NCBI GenBank assembly: GCA_964019655.1
Contig: CAXHTR010000001.1
Span: 620,001 to 684,000 of the forward strand
Length of the DNA: 64,000 nucleotides
Direction: 5' to 3'
DNA from: Perkinsela sp. pyNocScin1
Taxonomy: Eukaryota; Euglenozoa; Kinetoplastea; Prokinetoplastida; Perkinselidae
This document shows positions 36,858-44,555 of the stretch, piece by piece. A model generated the notes under the pieces. That model had not been told where the DNA came from and searched no databases. It saw only the letters and a list, made by a program, of their open reading frames with translations. Position 1 is the first letter of the stretch. Each line of letters opens with the position of its first letter. The position numbers and the translations under genes are program-made.

Positions 36858-39668
36858 ATGCTGCGACGCCATAATTTGCGAGCAAACCGGTCTATGGCAG
36901 TGCTCGACCGATCGCCATCCGACATCTATGAAGATGTGACCGGAGGGAAGCAGCCAGAAAAGACTGCGAAGGAAGTGCGGAGTGCAAAGAAAGCACACCA
37001 AGCCGCTCCTGTGCCTGGGGCTGATGTTACCGCCGAGGTTCATGCCGAAGAGTCTGGTGGGGCAATACCGCAGCAAGCGGAAGTGGAAGTCTCTCCGAGT
37101 TATCCCTCGGATACCCCTGTGCTCCCTTCGCCACGTGAGTACTCGCAGAACTCCGGCCTCCCAATGGAGCAGGCAACGCCTCCAGATTATGCTCATCTCG
37201 ACCTGTTATCGGCACACCATGCGCACGAAAAAAAAAATAAAAAAAAAAATCAAACCAAAAACGCAAAAAAAAATCATATCATCAACAACCAGCGCATGGA
37301 TTTATCTATACAACCATTTCAGTCACCACACACCATCCCCGGTGGTATCAATTTTCTCACGCCTGAGGTTCTTTCACAAGAGGACCTCGATCGCATTCCA
37401 ATTAGGCACCGAAAGAACAAGTTCTACCAAGGTGCGGTTGCGAACGCAAAACGTGTGCGCGAAGAGCAGGAGCGCATTCGTCAAGAGTGCATTTCCCCGA
37501 GAGCTTTGTTCCCTCACGAAAGCGAGTCTCAAGCATATTTATCAAGCGCTTTCGGTAATTCTCCGTACGTGCTCACAGATCTCTCACCTTTTCAGCGAGG
37601 TAGCACTCAAACTCTGATTCAGCAGCGAGCACCTACTCAGCAAAAACGCGTCAGCTTTTTGATTGATTCTGTGGTTGAGCAGCGAGCACCTCACCAACAA
37701 GGTCACATGCCATCTTTAACGCAACATCCATCATCTAACCAACAAGGTCACATGCCGTCTTTAACGCAACATCCATCATCTAACCAACAAGGTCACATGC
37801 CATCTTTAACGCAACATCCATCATCTAACCAACAAGGTCACATGCCATCTTTAACGCAACATCCATCATCTAACGAACAAGGTCACATGCCGTCTTTAAC
37901 GCAACATCCATCATCTAACGAACAAGGTCACATGCCATCTTTAACGCAACATCCATCATCTAACCAACAAGGTCACATGCCGTCTTTAACGCAACATCCA
38001 TCATCTAACCAACAAGGTCACATGCCGTCTTTAACGCAACATCCATCATCTAACGAACAAGGTCACATGCCATCGTTGACGCAACATCCATCATCTAACC
38101 AACGAAACAACTTTCTGACTTCAACATTGTCCACTGTTCCCACGGGTGGTGATGGCTCCGATAGCGACAGCGATTCGGAAGTTCCACGGAATAACGCTGA
38201 TATACTGCAGGACCGCTCTGTGGGTCCATGCGCCCCGCCTCTTTCTCGAGATTACTTTGTTCGGGCGAATTTTATCATCTTGAAAACAGTTGGTGCTGAG
38301 GTTCTCCAGGGGCCCATCCGTGATTCGAATCTTGTGTTTGTAGCACATACGTGCTTTCATTATCTTATGACTTTTCCACCGAGTAAAGTCACTTTAAGTG
38401 TGCTAACTGCGGGCCTGGCCGAGGTTGATGGAGCATTGAAGGTCCGCCCGATCTCGCGAGATCCAAAGAAGAAAGATCTTCAGCTTTTGACAGCAGCAGA
38501 AATTCTTGAGCAGCGCAGCGAAAATGACAATCGTTCAGGACCGAGCTCTAAATCAGCCCCCGAAAAGACTAAATCGGGCGGCAAATGGACAAATTTCATC
38601 GACAGGTGCAGAATTGAAGTTAACTGGGCAGAACTCGAAGACTACAAGGTTCAGAAGAAGGGTATGACAAAGTTTATCAATGCCTTGGCAGATGCAGAAG
38701 GTCACGGCAGCTGCAAAATGTGGAAAGCGAATGCCCGCAAACTATTTCAGCGCGAAATCGATGAATGGCACAAAAATAACGGAAAAAAACCTTATCACGC
38801 CTTGACAGCACACGAGCAAGTCGTGGGCAACCGACGCAAGCCAGGTCCGAAATTTAAAATAGAGGACGCAATCGAAGGTCCAATCATGATGTGGCATATC
38901 ATGGTGAATGTGTGCCTCAGACGTTCTGCAGAGCAAATCAGTATGCAGATGGAAGAGAGCATTCTTCCCGTTGACCTTTCTGCGTCATCAGTAAGACGCT
39001 GGTTCGCCAGACAGACGATTCTCGGAAGCATTATCAACGCGCTTGTTCCCCGCGGGATACCTCTACCGAAGAGAGCTAATGGGAGTCCAGCTCTGACCTC
39101 CAACATACCTAACCTGGTATCCATTGATGATCGCCCGTGGTACATTGATGCCAAAATCTACCCGGGCCATTGGGAGGGGGACTTGATCATCGGAGCTGAT
39201 AACTCTGGTGCTATTTTAGCTCTTGCCGAGAGATACACTCGGTGGCTCATCGCTATCTTGCTCACGGGCAAGGACTCTATCATAGTGATGATGCGTATCT
39301 CGGAGCAGGCAAAGATTTACGCTATATTCTCGGTAACGTTCGATCGTGGGGGTGAATTCACCTTCCACGACATCTTGAAGGAAGCAGGTATCGACACATA
39401 CTTCTGCGAGCCGGGTTGCCCTAATCAAAAAGGGCTCGTCGAAAACCGTAATGGCAAGCTTCGATACTCTTTGTGCCCTGATTTCGACTTCCGCAATCTC
39501 ACGCAGGAGATGGTAAATCACCTATGCGCTAGCGTTAATAGCGAGATTATAAAAGAGCAGAACTGTTCTCCGTTCGCATGCCTCAAGCAAGGTCTTCTCG
39601 GAGCCAAAGCAATGATAGAAGCTCAAAGACTTCACAAGGAAGCTGGGCTAACAAACATTCGCGGGTAG
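36858..39668 (+). CDS. IS30-like DDE transposase with repeat-bearing N-terminus
   Basis: A 936-residue protein expected to cut and join the element ends. Residues 1-440 are disordered: a lysine/asparagine cluster near 126-145 (nuclear-signal-like, encoded by A-tracts), then nine 15-residue repeats of QQGHMPSLTQHPSSN (about 280-414). Around 680-720, RSAEQISMQMEE and SASSVRRWF resemble the helix-turn-helix of IS30 enzymes. The catalytic core has GHWEGDLI with D775, TFDRGGEF with D829, and LVENRNGKLR with E862, giving D-D-33-E and the IS30-type xENxNGxxR context. No zinc knuckle or chromodomain is seen. Bacterial IS30 transposases are about 320-400 residues, so the long N-terminus is an addition. 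No break is visible. Confidence 0.9.
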   Translation: MLRRHNLRANRSMAVLDRSPSDIYEDVTGGKQPEKTAKEVRSAKKAHQAAPVPGADVTAEVHAEESGGAIPQQAEVEVSPSYPSDTPVLPSPREYSQNSGLPMEQATPPDYAHLDLLSAHHAHEKKNKKKNQTKNAKKNHIINNQRMDLSIQPFQSPHTIPGGINFLTPEVLSQEDLDRIPIRHRKNKFYQGAVANAKRVREEQERIRQECISPRALFPHESESQAYLSSAFGNSPYVLTDLSPFQRGSTQTLIQQRAPTQQKRVSFLIDSVVEQRAPHQQGHMPSLTQHPSSNQQGHMPSLTQHPSSNQQGHMPSLTQHPSSNQQGHMPSLTQHPSSNEQGHMPSLTQHPSSNEQGHMPSLTQHPSSNQQGHMPSLTQHPSSNQQGHMPSLTQHPSSNEQGHMPSLTQHPSSNQRNNFLTSTLSTVPTGGDGSDSDSDSEVPRNNADILQDRSVGPCAPPLSRDYFVRANFIILKTVGAEVLQGPIRDSNLVFVAHTCFHYLMTFPPSKVTLSVLTAGLAEVDGALKVRPISRDPKKKDLQLLTAAEILEQRSENDNRSGPSSKSAPEKTKSGGKWTNFIDRCRIEVNWAELEDYKVQKKGMTKFINALADAEGHGSCKMWKANARKLFQREIDEWHKNNGKKPYHALTAHEQVVGNRRKPGPKFKIEDAIEGPIMMWHIMVNVCLRRSAEQISMQMEESILPVDLSASSVRRWFARQTILGSIINALVPRGIPLPKRANGSPALTSNIPNLVSIDDRPWYIDAKIYPGHWEGDLIIGADNSGAILALAERYTRWLIAILLTGKDSIIVMMRISEQAKIYAIFSVTFDRGGEFTFHDILKEAGIDTYFCEPGCPNQKGLVENRNGKLRYSLCPDFDFRNLTQEMVNHLCASVNSEIIKEQNCSPFACLKQGLLGAKAMIEAQRLHKEAGLTNIRG
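37695..38099 (+). repeat. Coding minisatellite, 9 copies of 45 bp
   Basis: Nine tandem copies of a 45-bp unit inside the transposase frame, differing by a few substitutions (CAA/GAA at the first codon, CCA/CCG within). Each encodes xQGHMPSLTQHPSSN. Near-identity implies recent expansion or ongoing homogenisation. Because 45 is a multiple of three, copy-number change keeps the frame. Confidence 0.95.
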
Positions 39669-39720
39669 TAATCGGAAATGAGTAATAATTGAGTAATGAA
39701 TATTGAAAGTTTATTGATAT

Positions 39721-39741
39721 GATGATATATATATATATATA
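39721..39741. repeat. Short (TA)n run
   Basis: A run of about nine TA dinucleotides lies 60 bases after the transposase stop codon, within the element. It could form part of a 3' untranslated region. Confidence 0.7.
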
Positions 39742-39811
39742 CAATCGAAGGTGGTTGTGTATGAGGTGTAACTCGTATATGTTTCTCATCAGAGTATTTT
39801 CTTAACGTTAA

Positions 39812-40129
39812 ATGAGGCGCCCAGACATCAAGTTCACCGGAGAAATTCCCCCGGGATGTTCTTTCAATGCTGAGAGAATCACTGATTTTCTCATATATTT
39901 TGATGAGCATTATTCCCGTCTGCGCAGGAGATGTCGACAGAGGAACATGCCCATCGATCAAATCATCGCTAAGATCGAAGAAGAGGCGAAAATGATGGAA
40001 TGCGACCTAAGGGTAGGGCCTCCTGCGGAACGTATGTCCTTAGCTGATCGGGAGTTCATCTTTAACATCATTAAAGATGCAGAAGCGAAGCAGCTCAGGA
40101 AGCTCAATGCGCAAAGGTCTCAGGCATAG
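39812..40129 (+). CDS. Accessory protein of the transposon, 105 aa
   Basis: A 105-residue frame starting MRRPDIKFTGEIPPG. It is highly charged and largely helical (IDQIIAKIEEEAKMMECDL, LADREFIFNIIKDAEAKQL). It is unrecognised. It starts 143 bases after the transposase, on the same strand, and fits a co-oriented accessory gene of the element. The regular amphipathic pattern suggests a real protein rather than chance. Confidence 0.6.
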   Translation: MRRPDIKFTGEIPPGCSFNAERITDFLIYFDEHYSRLRRRCRQRNMPIDQIIAKIEEEAKMMECDLRVGPPAERMSLADREFIFNIIKDAEAKQLRKLNAQRSQA

Positions 40130-40254
40130 AGCGTAATCCTTTTGAAAGAATATAGGCAGGTATAGATTTGAATTTATAGCTCTTACGGAGTTCTCGTGAA
40201 TCCAGGCACGCTTACCCACTTTCTTTCTCGATATCATTAATCAAAGATGTAACA

Positions 40255-40482
40255 ATGACTCAGCATCCCGAAGAGAATCGAAACAGAGCGCTTCGTTACG
40301 CCATTTTGCACATGAATCTCCCTAAAAGCCTAATCACACAGTCTACCTTAGGTGAGTTGGTGAGTGAAATCAATCGAGATATCGAAAGAAACCGTGGAAA
40401 AAGTCCTTATGAATTCGTCAAGGAATTACCTTTCTTCACTTCACGTAATAAAATACATGAAGGGAGTACCTCTTCTATCTAG
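40255..40482 (+). CDS. Accessory protein of the transposon, 75 aa
   Basis: A 75-residue frame starting MTQHPEENRNRALRY. It is charged and helical in the middle (LGELVSEINRDIERNRGKS). It is unrecognised. It is the last frame before the right terminal array and has the same direction as the transposase and the 105-residue frame. The chance of two such polar helical frames in 700 bases is modest, so I consider it a likely gene. Confidence 0.5.
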   Translation: MTQHPEENRNRALRYAILHMNLPKSLITQSTLGELVSEINRDIERNRGKSPYEFVKELPFFTSRNKIHEGSTSSI

Positions 40483-40710
40483 TATTCTGCGAAGTACGGA
40501 TTAAGAGCACTACGAGAAATAGAATAATATACAGAATAACCTAGGCCACTTTGTACCCATGCTCAGCGGGTTCTTACATGATCTGAATTTTTCATGGTAC
40601 TTTATAATGCATCTATGCACTTTTCGCAGAAGAAGTGAGGTCGATTCCGATCCTAGACTTACGGGTGAATTACTCGGGGTTACGTTGTCGGGGTGACTCG
40701 AACCAGGTCT

Positions 40711-40882
40711 ATTGGCAGTTTTGTTCAAGTTAATTGGCAGGTGTCAAATTAATTGGAAGAAATGTTCTAATTAATTGGCAGGTGTCAAATTAATTGGAAG
40801 AAATGTCAAATTAATTGGCAGATTTCCCGAAAAAATGGCAGATTTGTTCACATTAATTGGCAGATGCCGAGATAATTGGCAG
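40711..40882 (+). repeat. Right array: nine ATTGGCAG boxes, about 20.5-bp period
   Basis: Boxes (six with ATTGGCAG, two with ATTGGAAG, one with AATGGCAG) end at 40718, 40740, 40759, 40781, 40800, 40821, 40841, 40863 and 40882, in steps of 22, 19, 22, 19, 21, 20, 22 and 19. They have the same orientation as the left array, so they point out of the element here and into it on the left. A tenth, inverted box lies in the terminal repeat. Confidence 0.85.
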
Positions 40883-40892
40883 GTTTTTTTTT

Positions 40893-40917
40893 CTGCCAAT
40901 TAATGTGACGGAACGGG
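40893..40917 (-). repeat. Right terminal inverted repeat
   Basis: 25 bp, beginning CTGCCAATTAATGTGACG and ending CGGG, followed directly by ACCT. It is the only inverted ATTGGCAG box at this end and is preceded by a run of eight or nine T residues. Confidence 0.92.
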
Positions 40918-40921
40918 ACCT

Positions 40922-41285
40922 GTCATTATGAATTACGTATAGTGTGAACGTCGATTCTGACATTGATCTATTAAAATAGCGCTTGTATGTGCTTTCATTT
41001 ATGATATCAATTAAGTTTCACGAAGCGATCGCAATGGCTAGCTAGGATTTCTTTCCTATTACTGATTTAACAGGAATGCGATATCCGTAAGTGCAAGGCC
41101 ACGTTCTGATTACCATGTAATCAAATCTTTGTATAAATTTGCTATTAGATTCCCTGTGTGTCCCCAGCAACATGGCGTTTTGCTCATAGAATCTAGAAAA
41201 TGCACGGCTACTGTATAAGTACCTTTGTAATACTTCTCTAACAATTGTATTTCGTATCTCTTTTAGCCTCATTTTTGAATTCATA
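40922..41285 (+). promoter_or_regulatory. Spacer with probable spliced-leader acceptor
   Basis: 364 bases without a gene. At 41250-41266 a pyrimidine tract (tttcgtatctctttt) ends in AG, 20 bases before the ATG at 41286. It is one of the clearest acceptors in the window. Confidence 0.5.
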
Positions 41286-42203
41286 ATGCACACGCTCCAA
41301 ATTTTTCCCACAGCGCTTCTGATGCTTCTAGCAGATGTGGATTCAGATGATGATTCTCTCATCCATTCATCTGAAGATGAGGAAGTTCCTATCACACCAG
41401 TGTCCCAGCAGGATATCATTGAGCTTCTTGTTCTGAGTGTTCAGGGCCACGAAAATTTTAAAGATGATAAGGGAAATTTTCTGAATTTCGAGGAATGGGA
41501 AGGGGTTGAATGTACAGAAACTGGCTATGTACGGCAGCTCCGGTGGAACAAGTCCTTTCCAAGATCTAAGGATTCTGAGCATAGAATCAATCTCGAGTGG
41601 ATTCCATCGACCGTTTGGAACTTTGAAATAGCAGAGAACGATCTTGATGGCAGCCTCAGTATGGTTGACATGCCTCGTCCCCTGTACAAGCTCCGTTTGA
41701 GTAAAAACAAACTCTCTTCGACGGTGGATCTCTCAAAGTGCCCAGCGAAGCTTGTCTTTCTTCATCTCGACCGCAATCATTTTTTCGGAAGTGCGGACCT
41801 AACGAGGCTACCCGTTACGCTCGAAAAAATCAACCTGAGTCACAATAATTTCTCAGGGAGCATAGACATCACGCTCTTTCCTTCCAAAATGGGCCATGTT
41901 TACCTCAATCATAATAATTTCTCGGGGACCATCCACGTATCACGTCTGAACGTCTCATATCTTCGTGTTCTGATGCTGAACGACAATGCGCTGAGCGGTG
42001 AGCTCCATTTTTTCAAGTTTCCGAAGCTCATCGAGTACATGTCATTCGCGAACAACAAGTTTACGAACTTTTATATTGTGATGCTCGATGTGTGGATTTT
42101 GCCTTTCCTCCGCGGCATCGATCTCCGAGGAACGGGCATTCGGTGCATCGTCGATGCCATCAACTGCAGTGAGATTCAAACACCGAACATTTTCCTTGAC
42201 TAA
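41286..42203 (+). CDS. Secreted class A LRR protein with acidic N-terminal insert
   Basis: A 305-residue protein. Leader MHTLQIFPTALLMLLAD is followed not by LGR-x-D but by an acidic stretch (SDDDSLIHSSEDEE), then IIELLVLSV and EEWEGVECTETG. Eight repeats follow (NDLDG, NKLSS, NHFFG, NNFSG twice in consecutive repeats, NALSG, NKFTN). The two adjacent NNFSG repeats suggest a recent internal duplication. The last third has an insertion (YIVMLDVWILPF) that breaks the 23-residue register. It is the first gene to the right of the transposon. Confidence 0.88.
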   Translation: MHTLQIFPTALLMLLADVDSDDDSLIHSSEDEEVPITPVSQQDIIELLVLSVQGHENFKDDKGNFLNFEEWEGVECTETGYVRQLRWNKSFPRSKDSEHRINLEWIPSTVWNFEIAENDLDGSLSMVDMPRPLYKLRLSKNKLSSTVDLSKCPAKLVFLHLDRNHFFGSADLTRLPVTLEKINLSHNNFSGSIDITLFPSKMGHVYLNHNNFSGTIHVSRLNVSYLRVLMLNDNALSGELHFFKFPKLIEYMSFANNKFTNFYIVMLDVWILPFLRGIDLRGTGIRCIVDAINCSEIQTPNIFLD

Positions 42204-42342
42204 TGGGTTTTGTGTGCAAAAGCGCGTAGCGTGAAGAATTAGGATAGAATATTGCGGATTGCTTGAATAGAATGTTCGTATCGTACACACTACAGACAGG
42301 GCTGAATATTGATAACTTTTTTTCTTCCGTATTCTTAACTTC

Positions 42343-43353
42343 ATGATGTGGATGCACATTACCCTTGTATCAACAGCAGATGATTCCCATGTCAGCCGCT
42401 GCTCAAAAGCCATGCTCTCGCAGCAAACCCTCCTTGAGCTCCTCGTTGGTGATCTTACCGCGAAAAACGATCTTCGCGACTCTTCTGATATATTTCGAAA
42501 TATAAAAGACTGGCCTGGCGTTATCCTCGATGAATCTGGAAATGTCACCCAACTAAACTGGTGCAGCGACACTCCACTGCCATTTCCTGACGGGGAAACG
42601 CTGCATACCGAATTTTTACCGGATACACTCGATGTCTGCAACATCCCAAACAATAATTTCTGTGGTCGGATAGACTTTACGCAGCTCCCACCAAATCTAC
42701 GAATCGCATACTTGCAGCAGAACAAATTTTCGGGAAGCGCTGACCTTCGAGGACTTCCAGCAACTTTGACGAATATGTCGCTCTTCTCAAACGAGTTTGA
42801 GGGTGAGGTTTGCCTCGTGCATCTCCCAGAGGCCCTCGAGGTTTTGTTACTCGGAGACAACCGTTTCCGCGGCAGTCTCGACTTGACTGCGCTGCCTCGC
42901 GCAATGCGAACCCTCGACTGCCATGGCAACGCTTTTGAAGGCTCTGTCGACTTACGCAGCCTTCCCGATGGAATCCAAAATCTGAACTTCGCCTCGAACG
43001 CGCTCACGGGCACAATCGACCTGGCCGCCGTTCCAAAGTCCATGCGATATCTTCGCTTCGCAAGCAACACGCTCACCGGTGGTCTCGACCTCGAGCATCT
43101 CCCGCCTTCCCTCCATTTTCTCGACGGCGAGGACAACGAATTCTCAGGGAGTCTCGTGGCTGGGAACCTGTCGAACAAAATTGTCAAAATATCGCTCAAA
43201 ACGAATGACTTTTCGGGGGATTTCATGGTGAAGGACTGGCCAGAAACGAACCTGCTCATTGACGTTCGGGAAACGAACATAACTCGCGTGGTGAATGCGG
43301 AGGGAGACGCTGTGACGAACAACAGAATTCTTCGAGGATGTGAAATAAAGTAA
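42343..43353 (+). CDS. Secreted class A LRR protein, about 10 repeats
   Basis: A 336-residue protein. Two adjacent ATGs (42343 and 42346) precede the leader (WMHITLVSTAD). The LGR-x-D element reads SRCSK, followed by LLELLVGDL and KDWPGVILDESG. About ten repeats: NNFCG, NKFSG, NEFEG, NRFRG, NAFEG, NALTG, NTLTG, NEFSG, NDFSG. The end NITRVVNAEGDAVT is a class A terminal cap with N for D. A 458-codon antisense frame covers it, but it is a codon-bias shadow. Confidence 0.9.
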   Translation: MMWMHITLVSTADDSHVSRCSKAMLSQQTLLELLVGDLTAKNDLRDSSDIFRNIKDWPGVILDESGNVTQLNWCSDTPLPFPDGETLHTEFLPDTLDVCNIPNNNFCGRIDFTQLPPNLRIAYLQQNKFSGSADLRGLPATLTNMSLFSNEFEGEVCLVHLPEALEVLLLGDNRFRGSLDLTALPRAMRTLDCHGNAFEGSVDLRSLPDGIQNLNFASNALTGTIDLAAVPKSMRYLRFASNTLTGGLDLEHLPPSLHFLDGEDNEFSGSLVAGNLSNKIVKISLKTNDFSGDFMVKDWPETNLLIDVRETNITRVVNAEGDAVTNNRILRGCEIK

Positions 43354-43508
43354 GGGGGATGAATACCAGCGTGACAGTGTATTTTTATGATAAAAATTTT
43401 AATATTTGATTCAGACAAAATTTTTCTTGTTCTCTGGGCATTTTGAGAAAATAATGAGAATACTTATAATGAGAATTCTTTTGTCTGAAATTTTCATGTT
43501 CGTTACTG

Positions 43509-44141
43509 ATGGCCCTCGTCACATTTTTTTGCATGCTGGAAGAAAACCCAGCCCCGACAGATTACTTTCAACAGGTCCTTATGAGATGCTTCTTCGCGTA
43601 TATTGATGCAAGCGCCATGCATGAAATTTCACATGGAGATCATGGCAGCCCAGTCTGCGGGGACACCCAGCGATCGGAGTGGGACGGCGTGCGCTGCCAC
43701 TCCGGTGTTGTGAAGCGAATAACATACGGGAAATTCCGTGGTGGGAACTTTGACCTGGCGTATGCGCCAAGCTCTGTCATCAGTATGCTGATAGTCAACT
43801 GCGAACAAGCGTACCAGCTCGAGACGAGGATGCTCCCGCGGAGCCTCGAGAACGCAAATATCGTTCAAAATCGGCTCTTTGGCACAGTAGACCTGACGAG
43901 CCTCCCGCGGGGGCTTGTGCAGATCGATCTGTCGAGGAACGGAATCATTGGCCCAATTTACTTAGCAAACCTTCCAGATACACTGACTGAGATCAATCTC
44001 AGGGGTAATGCAATCAAACAGCACACCATTTACTAAGAGGCGCAAACTGATCGGTTTGAGCGGCTCATCATCAGGAGAGGCGTGAGCGATCTCAGGCCCG
44101 TGAAGGAAGAGCACCGCAGCTTCAAATTTATTCTGCAGTGA
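43509..44141 (+). pseudogene. Class B LRR gene with late in-frame TAA
   Basis: The frame opens MALVTFFCMLEEN and has the full class B order: PVCGDTQRSEWDGVRC, NCEQAYQLETRMLPRSL, NRLFGTVDL, NGIIGPIYL, NAIKQHTIY. It then meets TAA at 44034-44036 exactly where most relatives have the second tyrosine of TxxYYGxLP. In the same frame it continues for 34 codons with RRGVSDLRPVKEE, which matches the GVxxxxP end of the class, to TGA at 44139. One base change therefore truncates the last repeat. A shortened but functional protein of 175 residues is possible. Confidence 0.7.
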
Positions 44142-44274
44142 GGCACGGTGGGAGTGCAAAGCATACTGCGATGATTTCAGCCTTGGCAGAGAAGAACTGA
44201 AATCTGGGTAATAGAAGTGAAATATTGAGAGGAATTCTTCTCGATCAGCTCTTTTGTGGTCACTGCTTGGAATA

Positions 44275-44430
44275 TTATTTAGATAAGGCAAAATTCATGT
44301 TTGTGCATATCTGTGTTCTGAGTTTCTTCGAAAAAGAGTCTGGGTCTCGCTGAAGTACCCAGTCAATAAAAATTCCATATTGAGCAATGTGGGCTTCAAC
44401 CACTTTTTGTCGCTCAACGGCTTCTTTCAT
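44275..44430 (-). CDS. Possible small coding fragment, non-LRR
   Basis: On the minus strand a 51-codon ATG frame reads MKEAVERQKVVEAHIAQYGI and continues WVLQRDPDSFSKKL. The frame stays open upstream of the ATG to about 44516 (about 28 further codons, polar, including SKDNDNTNDQGHNSQRTSYK), so about 80 codons are open. The composition is protein-like and helical, and unrelated to the LRR family. It may be a small gene, a relic of one, or chance. It lies antisense to the plus-strand run. Confidence 0.3.
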   Translation of the reverse strand: MKEAVERQKVVEAHIAQYGIFIDWVLQRDPDSFSKKLRTQICTNMNFALSK

Positions 44431-44555
44431 TTCGGCGAAACTCTTATATGAAGTTCTTTGACTGTTGTGCCCTTGATCATTCGTATTATCATTATCCTTA
44501 CTTTCCTCAGAACATTTTTATTGCGATTCCTCTTTGACTATCGAACGACTACCTC

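Larger units (their letters stand above)
35540..40917 (+). mobile_element. Complete IS30-like DDE DNA transposon, 5378 bp
   Basis: Terminal inverted repeats of 25 bp at 35540-35564 and 40893-40917 match at 23 of 25 positions (CCCGTATCGTCACATTAATT against CCCGTTCCGTCACATTAATT for the first 20). ACCT lies immediately outside both (35536-35539 and 40918-40921), a 4-bp target duplication. Inside are a 936-codon transposase frame, small accessory frames and terminal arrays of ATTGGCAG boxes. Intact ends, an exact duplication and an unbroken transposase indicate a young, possibly active copy. IS30-family elements are mainly bacterial and typically duplicate 2-4 bp, so a eukaryotic relative with this structure is notable. 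Whether it has a name in repeat databases I cannot check. Confidence 0.92.

Noticed and set aside
37695-38099. Noncoding satellite
   Set aside because: The repeats are in frame throughout the transposase and keep codon sense.
40691-40706. GACTCGAACC, an inverse tRNA B-box-like string
   Set aside because: No A box, acceptor stem or anticodon arm can be found at proper spacing on the minus strand.
35553-40882. CRISPR-like array
   Set aside because: Box and spacer are each about ten bases, spacers are themselves related, and the arrays belong to transposon ends; no cas genes occur.
42042-43418. 458-codon antisense frame over the gene at 42343
   Set aside because: Same reason: arginine- and serine-rich shadow of a class A solenoid, with repeated blocks that match the sense repeats exactly.
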